Origin: Acinetobacter lwoffii
GTDB taxonomy: Bacteria > Pseudomonadota > Gammaproteobacteria > Pseudomonadales > Moraxellaceae
Assembly (NCBI RefSeq): GCF_029024105.1
Contig: NZ_CP118963.1
Span: forward strand, 1,116,001 to 1,180,000
DNA length: 64,000 nt
Direction of reading: 5' to 3'
The notes under the pieces were generated by a model. That model searched no databases. It worked only from the letters and a program-made list of their open reading frames with translations, and was not told where the DNA came from. Each line of letters opens with the position of its first letter. Position 1 is the first letter of the stretch. Below, one piece after another: positions 25,622-35,533 of this stretch. Made by a program: the position numbers and the translations under genes.

Positions 25622-28600
25622 GTGGGTGTTTTCTCTGTGCAGAGTCATTTAAATGTAGATCAATGGATAATGGCGCGTGACCGTCACCGTTTAAATCGAC
25701 TGAAAAAAGGGAAAGACGCAGATGCTAAGCAGTATCAGGAATTATTTGAAAAATCCAATCTGAAAGTACGGCAACGGCTTGAGCGTCTTCCGAACATCAA
25801 GCTAAATCAGGATCTGCCGGTAACCCAGTATGCTGACAAGCTGATTACCGCGATTCAAAAGCATCAGGTTATTATTGTAGCTGGTGAAACCGGTTCTGGT
25901 AAAACCACCCAGTTACCGCAAATTGCTATGCTGGCTGGACGTGGCCTGACCGGAATGATCGGACATACCCAGCCGCGTCGACTGGCAGCCCGCAGCGTAT
26001 CACAGCGTATTGCCGAAGAAGTTGGCGAAAAACTCGGTGAATCAATTTCCTTTAAAGTACGTTTTACGGAACAGGGTTCACAAGACTCAATTGTGCGTTT
26101 GATGACAGACGGTATTTTACTGGCCGAACTGACGCATGACCGATACCTGACCAAATATGACACGATTATTATTGATGAAGCGCATGAACGTTCGCTGAAT
26201 ATCGACTTCATTATGGGTTATCTGAAGCAGCTATTGCCACGTCGTCCCGATCTGAAAGTCATCATTACTTCAGCAACCCTGGATGTAAACCGTTTTAGCA
26301 GTTACTTTAATGGTGCACCAATTTTTGAAGTGGAAGGCCGCAGCTTCCCGGTAGAGCTGCGTTATCGCCCGATCTCGGAAATGAGCATTGGCGGTAGTGA
26401 TGATGATGAGTTTGATGATTTTGAAGAAAACCTGCCTCGCGCTGTGGTCAAAGCAGTCGAAGAATGCTTTCAGGATGCACAGGAAAAAGGTCATCCCGAA
26501 CATGCCGATATCCTGATTTTTGCCAGTACCGAGCAGGAAATTCGCGAGTTACAGGAAACCCTGATCAAACATGGGCCACGCCATACGGAAGTATTAACTT
26601 TATATGCGCGTCTGGCGCTGGCCGAACAGCAGAAAATCTTTAATCCTTCTGGTGGCGGGCGACGCATTATTATTGCCACCAACGTAGCAGAAACAGCTTT
26701 AACCGTTCCGAATATCCGGTATGTGATTGATAGCGGTTTTGCCCGTATTTCGCGTTATAACTATCGTTCACGGGTGCAACGTCTACCAATTGAAGCCGTT
26801 TCTCAGGCAGCAGCCAATCAGCGTAAAGGCCGCTGTGGCCGTATTGCACCGGGTGTCTGTATTCGTCTGTATTCTGAAGATGATTTCCTCAGCCGTCCTG
26901 AGTTTACCGAACCAGAAATAAAGCGAACCAACCTGGCATCTGTAATTTTGCAGATGCAAAGTCTGAGCTTGGGTTCACTCGAAGATTTTGATTTCATCGA
27001 ACCACCAGATCATCGTTTGGTCAATGATGGCCGCAAGCTCCTCATTGAACTGGGGGCAATGGCTGAGAAAAATTCTCCTAAAACTGAAGATGATCAAGCA
27101 AATCCCTCTCTTGCGTCGCATAACGCCTCACCCTTCGAGAAAGGGAGACTTCAAAGCCGTGGCTTAACCAAGATCGGTCAGCAAATGGCGAAAATGCCGA
27201 TCGATCCACGTCTGGCCCGCATGATTCTTGGTGGTGCACATTTTGGCGTGCTGAATGAAGTGCTGGTGATTGTGGCCGCACTTGCAGTTCAGGACCCGCG
27301 TGAACGCCCTGCGGACAAGCAGATGCAGGCGGATCAGAAACATGCACTATTCCGTGAAGCCGATTCTGATTTCCTGTTCTATATCAAACTCTGGGAGACG
27401 CTGCATAATAACCGCGGCAGCATGAGTGAAAATAAGCGCCGTACTTTTGCGCGTAATCACTTCCTGAGCTGGCTGCGTTTACGTGAATGGAAGAAAACTC
27501 ATGAGCAGCTGGTGGATTTGGCTAAGGGTTTAAAACTGTCATTTAATGAAAATAAAGCCAGTTATGAGAATCTGCACCGTGCCTTGTTGACCGGTCTCTT
27601 ATCATTTATCGCCAACAAGACCGATGAGCGTAATGTTTTTATGGCGGTGCGTCAGCAAAAAGCACGGATTTTCCCAGCTTCTACCTTGCACAAGACCAAT
27701 ACGCCGTGGGTGATGGCCTTTGAAATGGTCGAGACTTCCCAGGTGTATTTGCGTACCCTAGCCAAGATTGAGCCGGAATGGATTCTGCTGGCCGCGCGTG
27801 ACCTGCTCAAGCATCATTATTTTGAACCGCACTGGTCGAAAAAAGCTGGTGTGGTGAATGCCTATGATCAGATTTCATTATTTGGTCTGATTATTGAGCC
27901 GAAACGCCCAATCAATTATGAAAAAGTAGATCAGGCGGCCGCGCATGAAATTTTCTTGCGGGATGCTTTAACCACTGGGCATTTAGGCATTACTCCACCA
28001 TTTTTAAAGCATAACTTGCTTAAACTGGAAGAAGTCGAGCGAGTAGAAGACAAATTACGCCGTCGTGATCTAGTGGTTGATGAAGAAACCATTTACCAGT
28101 TCTATGCCTCGAAAGTGCCGCCTGAAGTGGCCAGCCGTCGTACTTTTGAAGACTGGCGTGCCACGGTTGAGCCTCAGAATCCGCGTTATTTATTTGTCGA
28201 TGATGATGCGCTATGGCTGAATGACCGGCCGACGACACAACAATTTCCGGACTATTTGCACAATGGTAGCCTGCGTCTGGCTGCAACCTATCGTTTTGAC
28301 CCGAGTCATGATGAAGATGGCGCGACAGTTAAAATTCCCCTGCAAGCCTTGGCCCAGGTCGATGAAGGTATCTGGTCATGGGGGATTCCGGGTTGGCGTC
28401 TGGATCTGATTGAAGCATTGCTAAAAGCTTTGCCGAAGGATAAGCGCCGTAATCTGGTGCCGATTCCGGATACTGCACAAAAACTCATAGCAAAAGTAGA
28501 TGCGCAGGATTTACAGAAACATATTTTTAGTTTCTTGGCATTCCAGCTGCGAGGCGAACAAATCACGGAGAAAGATTTCAGCTTTGACCGGGTAGACCAA

Positions 28601-29575
28601 TATCTGTTGCCTTTTATTAAAGTGACTGATGAAAAAGGTCGTGTCATTGAGCAGGGGCGTGATCTTGCCGAGCTGAAAGCGCGCTGTCGGACTGAAACGC
28701 ATAGTCCGGTCAAACAGCTTAAAGGTGAATTTAAAACCTTCCCGGAAAGCTTTGTATTTGAAGCCTCACAAAAAGTCACCGGTGTCGTGGTCAAGCAGTA
28801 CCAGGCGCTGGTTCCGACTAAAGCTTTTTCTGCCCTGGAGCAGAAAGATGAATCGGGTGTGGTGATTCAGACTTTTAATGATCAGGCTGAAGCGGTTAAA
28901 AAACATCGTGAAGGGGTGATCCGACTGGTGCATATGCAACTCGGAGACTTGACCCGCCAGTTGAAAAAACAGATTTCCAAACCTTTGGCGCTGGCTTATT
29001 CGCCACTTGGAGATAAAGCGCAACTGGAACAAATGTTAGTTTATGCCACACTACACATGTCCATTAATGAGCTGCCTGTCAATGCGCAAGAGTTCCAAAA
29101 GCTGGTTGAAGATGTAAAAAAATCTTTCCTGACTTATGGTCAAGTTGCCCTGAAAGAGATCACGGATATTTATATCCAGTGGCAGGAAATTCGCCGGAAA
29201 TTATTGGTTTTAGACCATTCTGTGTTTGAAAAAAATATTAATGATATTGAAGATCAGCTTGATTTAATGAGCCTTTCAGACTTTGTATATCGTAAACCTT
29301 CCGATGTATGGAGCGAATTTCCACGTTATTTGAAAGCCTTGATCTTGCGTTTAGAGCGCTTGCCCAATAATCTACAAAGGGACAATTCCGCCATTGACCA
29401 AATTGATCAATGGATGGAAAAATTATTCAAGTTTAAAGATGACCCTCGCCTGAAAGAATTGTATTTTATGGTCGAGGAGTTAAGAATCTCATTGTTTTCA
29501 CAACCGATGAAAACAAAAGCACCCGTGTCTCCAACTCGCTTGCAAAAAGTATGGGATCGTCTTGGAATCAGTTAA
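25622..29575 (+). CDS. hrpA: ATP-dependent RNA helicase HrpA
   Basis: A protein of about 1,317 residues (1,300 is usual) with the DEAH helicase core: Walker A GETGSGKTTQ near residue 88, DEAH at about 185, SATLD and QRKGRCGR. HA2, OB-fold and the long C-terminal DUF3418 region follow. HrpA unwinds RNA and has been linked to ribosome rescue. The start is uncertain: GTG 25622 gives the longest product, ATG 25670 (MARDRHRLNRL) is closer to homologues, and neither has a clear binding site. Residues about 480-516 (ENSPK-like to KGRLQSR) look like an insertion of repetitive DNA into the normally short linker between LGAM and LTKIGQQMAKMP. Confidence 0.95.
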   Translation: MGVFSVQSHLNVDQWIMARDRHRLNRLKKGKDADAKQYQELFEKSNLKVRQRLERLPNIKLNQDLPVTQYADKLITAIQKHQVIIVAGETGSGKTTQLPQIAMLAGRGLTGMIGHTQPRRLAARSVSQRIAEEVGEKLGESISFKVRFTEQGSQDSIVRLMTDGILLAELTHDRYLTKYDTIIIDEAHERSLNIDFIMGYLKQLLPRRPDLKVIITSATLDVNRFSSYFNGAPIFEVEGRSFPVELRYRPISEMSIGGSDDDEFDDFEENLPRAVVKAVEECFQDAQEKGHPEHADILIFASTEQEIRELQETLIKHGPRHTEVLTLYARLALAEQQKIFNPSGGGRRIIIATNVAETALTVPNIRYVIDSGFARISRYNYRSRVQRLPIEAVSQAAANQRKGRCGRIAPGVCIRLYSEDDFLSRPEFTEPEIKRTNLASVILQMQSLSLGSLEDFDFIEPPDHRLVNDGRKLLIELGAMAEKNSPKTEDDQANPSLASHNASPFEKGRLQSRGLTKIGQQMAKMPIDPRLARMILGGAHFGVLNEVLVIVAALAVQDPRERPADKQMQADQKHALFREADSDFLFYIKLWETLHNNRGSMSENKRRTFARNHFLSWLRLREWKKTHEQLVDLAKGLKLSFNENKASYENLHRALLTGLLSFIANKTDERNVFMAVRQQKARIFPASTLHKTNTPWVMAFEMVETSQVYLRTLAKIEPEWILLAARDLLKHHYFEPHWSKKAGVVNAYDQISLFGLIIEPKRPINYEKVDQAAAHEIFLRDALTTGHLGITPPFLKHNLLKLEEVERVEDKLRRRDLVVDEETIYQFYASKVPPEVASRRTFEDWRATVEPQNPRYLFVDDDALWLNDRPTTQQFPDYLHNGSLRLAATYRFDPSHDEDGATVKIPLQALAQVDEGIWSWGIPGWRLDLIEALLKALPKDKRRNLVPIPDTAQKLIAKVDAQDLQKHIFSFLAFQLRGEQITEKDFSFDRVDQYLLPFIKVTDEKGRVIEQGRDLAELKARCRTETHSPVKQLKGEFKTFPESFVFEASQKVTGVVVKQYQALVPTKAFSALEQKDESGVVIQTFNDQAEAVKKHREGVIRLVHMQLGDLTRQLKKQISKPLALAYSPLGDKAQLEQMLVYATLHMSINELPVNAQEFQKLVEDVKKSFLTYGQVALKEITDIYIQWQEIRRKLLVLDHSVFEKNINDIEDQLDLMSLSDFVYRKPSDVWSEFPRYLKALILRLERLPNNLQRDNSAIDQIDQWMEKLFKFKDDPRLKELYFMVEELRISLFSQPMKTKAPVSPTRLQKVWDRLGIS
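27084..27163. repeat. Possible repetitive element inserted in frame within hrpA
   Basis: This stretch, CAAGCAAATCCCTCTCTTGC onward, contains the small inverted repeat CCCTTCGAGAAAGGG and resembles the CCCTTT/AAAGGG-type intergenic repeats found across Acinetobacter genomes (from memory). It encodes about 27 residues absent from the E. coli HrpA linker. It causes no frameshift or stop. Confidence 0.4.
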
Positions 29576-29605
29576 GATATAGGTAATTCAGATAAGGAAT
29601 TTTAC

Positions 29606-30715
29606 ATGGGCATCCGCATTACGGGTACGGGCTTATTCCATCCGGAACACGTCATCACCAATGAAGAATTAGTTGAAAGTTTAAATGCTTATGTGGAACT
29701 GTTTAATCACGAAAATGCTGACAAAATCGCTGCAGGCGAAGTTGAAGCGCGTCGTGGTTCTAGTGCAGACTTTATTGAAAAAGCATCTGGCGTACAACGC
29801 CGTTATGTCGTAGAAAAATCAGGTATTCTTGATCCAAAACGCTTACGTCCAAATTTACGTGAACGTGCAGATGATGAAATTTCACTGCAAGCAGAATGGG
29901 GCGTAATCGCAGCCAAGCAGGCGATGGAAAATGCCGGTGTGACTGCCGAAGATATTGATATCGTGATCCTGTCATGCTCGAATTTGCAACGCGCTTATCC
30001 TGCCGTAGCCATCGAGATTCAAACCGCTCTAGGTATCAAAGGCTATGCCTATGACATGAACGTGGCGTGTTCTGCAGCAACATTTGGTCTGAAACAGGCT
30101 TATGATGCGATCAAAGCAGGCGCGCGCCGTGTGTTATTGGTCAATGTAGAAATTACCTCTGCACATACCGATTTCCGTTCACGTGACTGTCACTTTATTT
30201 TTGGTGATGTGGCAACCGCTTCAATTATTGAAAATACTGACAGCAAAACCGGTTTTGAAATTCTAGATTCTGAGTTGTTTACCCAGTTCTCGAATAACAT
30301 CCGCAATAACTTTGGTTTCTTGAATACCTCTGAAGATGCTGACATTGACGACAAACGTTTCCGTCAGGATGGTCGTAAGGTATTTAAAGAAGTCTGTCCA
30401 CTGGTTGCGAAAATGATTACTGCGCAACTGGAAAAGAATCAGATTGAGCCGACAGGTGTTAAACGCTTCTGGTTACACCAGGCCAATGCCAGTATGAATG
30501 AACTGATTCTGAAACTGGTCGTTGGTAAAGAAAATGCCAAACCTGGTCTGGTACCGATCATTCTGAATGAGTTTGCCAATACTTCTTCTGCCGGGGTGAT
30601 CATCGCCTTACACCGTACTGCACATGAAGTTGAAGATGGTGAATACGGCGTGTTGTGTTCATTTGGTGCGGGTTATTCGGTAGGTTCGATTCTGGTCCAA
30701 AAGCGCGTGGCATAA
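29606..30715 (+). CDS. Beta-ketoacyl-ACP synthase III family protein
   Basis: A 369-residue thiolase-fold enzyme, longer than canonical FabH (about 320). The catalytic triad is visible: Cys in MNVACSAATFG, His in FWLHQANASMN and Asn in EFANTSSAGVI. An insertion near residues 40-75 (AYVELFNHENADKIAAGEVEA region) distinguishes it from FabH. Such enzymes condense acyl groups with malonyl-ACP. AAGGAA precedes the start. A lipid acyltransferase follows within 30 bases, suggesting a joint role in fatty-acid or lipid assembly. Confidence 0.88.
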   Translation: MGIRITGTGLFHPEHVITNEELVESLNAYVELFNHENADKIAAGEVEARRGSSADFIEKASGVQRRYVVEKSGILDPKRLRPNLRERADDEISLQAEWGVIAAKQAMENAGVTAEDIDIVILSCSNLQRAYPAVAIEIQTALGIKGYAYDMNVACSAATFGLKQAYDAIKAGARRVLLVNVEITSAHTDFRSRDCHFIFGDVATASIIENTDSKTGFEILDSELFTQFSNNIRNNFGFLNTSEDADIDDKRFRQDGRKVFKEVCPLVAKMITAQLEKNQIEPTGVKRFWLHQANASMNELILKLVVGKENAKPGLVPIILNEFANTSSAGVIIALHRTAHEVEDGEYGVLCSFGAGYSVGSILVQKRVA

Positions 30716-30741
30716 TCCGCAATAAATAGAGAGTAGACAGA

Positions 30742-31494
30742 TTGCAGGCCAAGCATGACGGGCAGTGGATCAGGCGCTTAAGTGCCTTCTCCAAGTTATA
30801 TTTTACCCCGACATTTTTAGGGGCTGAGTATATGGATGCCAGTCGACCTGCAATGTATGTCGGTAATCATTCCATGTATGGCATCTTTGATGCGCCGATG
30901 CTGATTGATTACCTCTACAACGAACATAAGGTGGCTGTGGTCAGTATTGCGGATCATAGCCATTTTTATGTACCGTTATGGCGTGAAGCCGTGAAGAAGT
31001 TTGGGGCAGTCGATGGCATCCAGCATTATGTACGTGCTGTGATGCAGCAGGGTTATTCTATTCTGGTGTTTCCGGGAGGTGGGCGCGAAGTACTTAAACG
31101 TCAGGGTGAACAGTATCAACTGATCTGGAAGCAGCGTTACGGATTTTTAAAGCTGGCTCAGGAATTCAACTATGATATTGTCCCTTTTGCCGCGCTCGGT
31201 GGGGATGAAGTCTATGAGATTGGCTTTGATGCCAATAAGATCATCCAGCATAAATATTTTCAAAAACTCCTCAAAGTACCACAACTCAATAAATTACTAC
31301 GTCAGGGCGATGTGATTCCATCTTTGCCTAAACGATTATTCCCAAAACGCCTGCCATTTTATTTTCAGTTTATGCCGCGACAATCGATTGCTCAGGTTCA
31401 GACTCAGGAAGAGCTGATTGCATTTCGACACAGCTTGCAGCAACATATTTATACCGGCTTGGCCGAGCTTAAGGCGCTACGTCAGCAAGACTAA
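30742..31494 (+). CDS. Lysophospholipid acyltransferase family protein
   Basis: A 250-residue protein of the glycerol-acyltransferase (MGAT/DGAT-like) family, with the motif YVGNHSMYGIFDAPML at about residues 34-48 and the later block LVFPGGGREVLKR. It begins at a TTG; no in-frame ATG precedes the conserved core, and GAGAG lies upstream. Acts at the inner membrane on a lysolipid or diacylglycerol acceptor; specificity unknown. It lies 26 bases downstream of the KAS III gene, so they are likely one transcription unit. Confidence 0.8.
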   Translation: MQAKHDGQWIRRLSAFSKLYFTPTFLGAEYMDASRPAMYVGNHSMYGIFDAPMLIDYLYNEHKVAVVSIADHSHFYVPLWREAVKKFGAVDGIQHYVRAVMQQGYSILVFPGGGREVLKRQGEQYQLIWKQRYGFLKLAQEFNYDIVPFAALGGDEVYEIGFDANKIIQHKYFQKLLKVPQLNKLLRQGDVIPSLPKRLFPKRLPFYFQFMPRQSIAQVQTQEELIAFRHSLQQHIYTGLAELKALRQQD

Positions 31495-31690
31495 AAAAGA
31501 AAAATTCTTCCTGTAAAATCTAGGCTATGATCTATTGAAATGTTCTATTTTTAGCAATGAGGATGCATGGACGGTTTTATAGTGCAAGTGATGCCATAAT
31601 GTATTTTTAAATGTTCACTGATTGGCGATCAAGGACTCAGCATGATCCAATATAAAAATAAGATGATTCTAAGATGACCGAGGTGCACGT

Positions 31691-33697
31691 ATGGAACAGG
31701 AAAGCTTGGTAGCATCTTTAAGGTTATTGGCACAACAATGTTTACGGATTTCTCCAGAGCTGAACCAGCTTTATCTTGACCAGATGGCGATGATTGGTCA
31801 TCTGAATGCACAAAATTTAATAAAAATTCAGCAGGATCAACACCGGATTGAATTGGTGGATGGCCTGTTTTATATCCAGTTTCATACTCCCTATGCACTA
31901 GACTCTGGAGCTGCACCTGCTTTGGTTGACAGTCATTTTTATTTTCAGCAATGTAAGGCAGAAGCCCTGGAGGAATTCTTTTTACAGGATATCTATTTCC
32001 TGACTGGCGATTTAAAACCACAGCATTCGCTGTATTTACGCGACAAAGCCAAACAGTTACGTCAGCTTATCCTGGCTCAGGTTTATGCGTGGGTTAATGG
32101 CCTGGAACGGGTGTCCGAATTTTTGCAGCAAATGTCGATTGTTCAAGCTGAGATTATCGACCAGCAGCTGATCAAGGCCGGGTTGTATACAGCACCTGTC
32201 ATGCAAAACTTTATTCAGGATGAACAAGAGATTCCACAGCAGATTCTTGAAAGCTTGCAACAGGCTTTTTCTTTGGAGTGTCTACAGCAGGCTGAATTCC
32301 TGTCGATCCAGTCATTGATGGACAGTCTGGATGAGTTCTGTTTTAGCGCCGCACAGTTTTTGCCTCCGGCGATGTTCCGGATTATGTCGCTGTCTTTTGA
32401 AGAGCGCTTTAATTTGCATGAACTGAATGATCACACCGATGATATCCGCTTGCTGTATCGGCATGCTGAGGAGCAGAGTAACCTGCTCGGTTTTGTCCGT
32501 CTGATGAACCGGGACGTGTGGCATCGGGATGATTTATTATCCAAACGGAATTTCCTGGAAAATCATCCGTATTTATGGCAGAAAAAAGTAGCCCGATTGC
32601 CACTTTTTGACTGTCATCGTGCCGTGAACTGGATCTTTAAGCAACCGGCCGAGGTACTGGACTGGATTAGTAATAATATCCAGCATAGCAGTGTGCGGGT
32701 CGCAGTAACGGCCTTAAGTTTTATAGACAGCCATCATATACATCCACAGATTATTCTGGTGACTTTACAATATTTTCAATATGTCTCGGCGCGATTGTTT
32801 ATTCATAGCATGCATGCATATGCAATCCAGCACGACTGGTTTCAGCACCAGCATAATCAGGCGGTGGTATTAAAAGGCACACGCCAATCGATTGAGGATC
32901 AACGGATTGCGATTAGTCCCTCAATTCTGTATCTGGATGAATGGATGGAGCTGCTGCGCAATGTGGTCAAAATGGATGATCAGCTGACCAAAAAGGTTTA
33001 TCTGAACTTGAGCCGGATGATGCAGGCTTATATGCAGTATTTATATAAAATTACGGCGCATTTGCCAGATGAGGTTCTGGTGTATATTCAGCCTCCAAGC
33101 CAGCAGAACCGTGATTTCTATAATGTTCTGCACCGCTATCGAATTCCTTTTACTGAGTTCAGGCAGCTATTTTATTTGCAAAGCGGGCATGTACGGGAGT
33201 CGCTCTTTGACAGTTATGTGCGTGACTATCTGGTAGAGTATTTTTCCAGCCATACAGAAATACCGAAAAATCTGAGCTGGACCAGTTTGTTTAATCAGGC
33301 GGTCGTCTGGCATGATCAGATTCAAAAGCAGGAAATGATCGCCAAGCTGAAAAAACAGTTTGCACTGGTGAACTGGACGCCAATCACTCAGGTTTCATTT
33401 TTACTGTATTTCAACTGGCGTTTTGAAGAGCTTAAAACTTTGGATCGGATTTTAGAGGAATCTAAAATTTTCAGGAACTGTCTGGCGGCAAGCTATGCTC
33501 AGCAAATTGTGGAAAGGCAGTATGTGGCCTTTCGCATGTCTCATCCCGCTGTGCACCTACCCTTAATCTTGGGGTGTCAATTGGTGAATGGACAGGTGAT
33601 TTTTGATCAGCTGGAATATCCGAATAACCAGAAAGCAGAAGCCGAATACAGCAATATCGCCATGCATTTTATTAATTGGCTCAACTTGCAGGCCTGA
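31691..33697 (+). CDS. Large protein of unknown function with a possible PcfJ-like C-terminus
   Basis: A 668-residue soluble protein with GAGGTG seven bases before the ATG. The N-terminal 550 residues are alpha-helical and rich in Gln, His and Leu, with no domain I recognise. Near the C-terminus (about residues 580-660) the pattern ILEESKIFRNCLAASY, then VERQYVAFRM, then VIFDQLEYPNN resembles the core of PcfJ-like domains (HCV/NC followed by a strand with Q and NN), first named for plasmid conjugation proteins. That assignment is tentative. No signal peptide or membrane helix is evident. Neighbours (an acyltransferase before, a PIF1-like helicase after) give little clue. Confidence 0.6.
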   Translation: MEQESLVASLRLLAQQCLRISPELNQLYLDQMAMIGHLNAQNLIKIQQDQHRIELVDGLFYIQFHTPYALDSGAAPALVDSHFYFQQCKAEALEEFFLQDIYFLTGDLKPQHSLYLRDKAKQLRQLILAQVYAWVNGLERVSEFLQQMSIVQAEIIDQQLIKAGLYTAPVMQNFIQDEQEIPQQILESLQQAFSLECLQQAEFLSIQSLMDSLDEFCFSAAQFLPPAMFRIMSLSFEERFNLHELNDHTDDIRLLYRHAEEQSNLLGFVRLMNRDVWHRDDLLSKRNFLENHPYLWQKKVARLPLFDCHRAVNWIFKQPAEVLDWISNNIQHSSVRVAVTALSFIDSHHIHPQIILVTLQYFQYVSARLFIHSMHAYAIQHDWFQHQHNQAVVLKGTRQSIEDQRIAISPSILYLDEWMELLRNVVKMDDQLTKKVYLNLSRMMQAYMQYLYKITAHLPDEVLVYIQPPSQQNRDFYNVLHRYRIPFTEFRQLFYLQSGHVRESLFDSYVRDYLVEYFSSHTEIPKNLSWTSLFNQAVVWHDQIQKQEMIAKLKKQFALVNWTPITQVSFLLYFNWRFEELKTLDRILEESKIFRNCLAASYAQQIVERQYVAFRMSHPAVHLPLILGCQLVNGQVIFDQLEYPNNQKAEAEYSNIAMHFINWLNLQA

Positions 33698-33787
33698 CAA
33701 TTCAATACAGCTTGTTTTCCGCCATGACGCTTAACTTTTCCGCTAAAAATCGTTAGGCTATAGCCGTTCTTTTACGGTGTTGCTCTT

Positions 33788-35503
33788 ATGAAACAGGAAA
33801 CTGCCCTTAAGTTACTCAAAGCAGGAGAGAATGTCTTTTTAACCGGTTCTGCCGGTGCGGGAAAAACCTATACGCTGAATCAATATATTAACTATTTAAA
33901 GGCGCGTAAGGTCGCCGTCGCAATTACCGCATCGACCGGTATTGCAGCCACACATATGAATGGTATGACCATTCATACCTGGGCAGGCATTGGTATTAAA
34001 GACTTTTTGTCTGAAGAAGATTTAAAGCGGATGAAAGAGCGAAAATACTTAAAAGAACATCTGGAAAATGCGCAAGTCCTGATTATTGATGAAATTTCCA
34101 TGCTGCATGCCAAGCAGTTGAATCTGGTCAATCAGGTACTGAAATATTTCAAGGAAAGTGATGAAGCTTTCGGTGGTATTCAGGTGATTGTAGCAGGGGA
34201 CTTTTTCCAGTTACCGCCAGTCGGTAAAAATGATGAGCGCAACCGGGACAAATTTTGCTTTATGTCGGATGCCTGGGTTGAAGCCAAGTTCCGCGTTTGC
34301 TACCTGACTGAGCAGCATCGTCAGGGCAATGATTATCTGAATGATATTCTGAATGCGATTCGTGCCCAGGCGATTAGCCATGAACATCGCACGGCTTTAC
34401 AGGCCACCCGACATCAAGAAATCGGCGAGACCTATACGCGCCTGTATACGCATAATATGGATGTAGACAGTATTAACTTTAAACATCTGAATGAAATTGA
34501 CAATGATCCACGCCAGTTTGACGCGCAGTGTGATGGCAATGAAAAGCTGATCGAGACTTTAAAATCGTCAGTGCGAGCGCCTGAAGCCTTAACCCTGAAA
34601 AAACATGCCAAAGTCATGTTTGTGAAAAACAACTTTGATATGGGTTATATCAATGGCAGTCTGGGCGAGGTGATCAGTTTTGAGGAAGATGATGAATATG
34701 GCGTGCTGCCCAAAGTCAAACTGACCGATGGTACTACACTGGTGGTTGAGCCTGAAACCTGGTCGGTAGACAATGAGGCCGGTAAAACCATTGCCAGTTT
34801 CCAGCAGATTCCATTGCGTCTGGCCTGGGCAATTACCATTCATAAATCACAAGGCATGACCCTGGAAGCTGCTGAAATTGATCTGAGTCATACCTTTGAA
34901 AAAGGTCAGGGCTATGTCGCCTTGTCCCGTTTGAAAAGCTTAAATGGCTTACGTTTAAAAGGCTTTAATGAACAGGCTTTGGAGCTCGACAGTCTGGCGA
35001 TTAAAGCTGATCGCCGTTTTCAGGAACTTTCTGATGAAGCCGAAGCGAATTTTGAAAATGTCGATTTGACTGCGCAGCACAAAGCCTTTATCCGGCATTG
35101 TGGCGGGACTTTGAATGAAGTTGAAATCCAGCGCAATGAAAAGAAAATTTCCAAGAATGCTGGAAAACAAAGCTATGCCACGGCAACGCTAGACGAAACG
35201 CGTGAACTGTTTGAAGAAGGTTATGAAATTGCCGATATCGCGACTGAACGTGGTTTGACTCCGGCAACCATCATCAATCATTTGGGACGTTTGCATAAAG
35301 AGCAGGGGCTGGATATCTCGCTTGCGCATCCGGGTGAGGAAGTGGTGGAACAGGTTCGCAAGATTTATAAACGTCTGACCAAGCGTCAAAACTCGGAACA
35401 TTTTAATGATGACGGTTCTATTAAGCTGCGTCCGATTGTGGAATTGACTACGCCTAAAATGGCTTATGACCAGGTGCGTTTGGCACTACTATTTGTAGAA
35501 TAA
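33788..35503 (+). CDS. PIF1-like helicase with a C-terminal helix-turn-helix domain
   Basis: A 571-residue superfamily 1 helicase. Walker A is GSAGAGKT (residues 20-27), Walker B is LIIDEISML, GDFFQLPPVG follows, and the late motif is LAWAITIHKSQGMTLE with FEKGQGYVALSRL. The C-terminal 100 residues contain a RecQ-type helix-turn-helix (ELFEEGYEIADIATERGLTPATIINHL), which would bind DNA. It probably unwinds DNA, perhaps G-quadruplexes or R-loops as in eukaryotic Pif1; role here is not known. Confidence 0.9.
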   Translation: MKQETALKLLKAGENVFLTGSAGAGKTYTLNQYINYLKARKVAVAITASTGIAATHMNGMTIHTWAGIGIKDFLSEEDLKRMKERKYLKEHLENAQVLIIDEISMLHAKQLNLVNQVLKYFKESDEAFGGIQVIVAGDFFQLPPVGKNDERNRDKFCFMSDAWVEAKFRVCYLTEQHRQGNDYLNDILNAIRAQAISHEHRTALQATRHQEIGETYTRLYTHNMDVDSINFKHLNEIDNDPRQFDAQCDGNEKLIETLKSSVRAPEALTLKKHAKVMFVKNNFDMGYINGSLGEVISFEEDDEYGVLPKVKLTDGTTLVVEPETWSVDNEAGKTIASFQQIPLRLAWAITIHKSQGMTLEAAEIDLSHTFEKGQGYVALSRLKSLNGLRLKGFNEQALELDSLAIKADRRFQELSDEAEANFENVDLTAQHKAFIRHCGGTLNEVEIQRNEKKISKNAGKQSYATATLDETRELFEEGYEIADIATERGLTPATIINHLGRLHKEQGLDISLAHPGEEVVEQVRKIYKRLTKRQNSEHFNDDGSIKLRPIVELTTPKMAYDQVRLALLFVE

Positions 35504-35533
35504 TTATCACAATGATGTTTAAGAGTTCTTAAG

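Noticed and set aside
31629..32021. 130-codon minus-strand frame over the PcfJ-like gene start
   Set aside because: No binding site and the plus-strand frame has a strong one.
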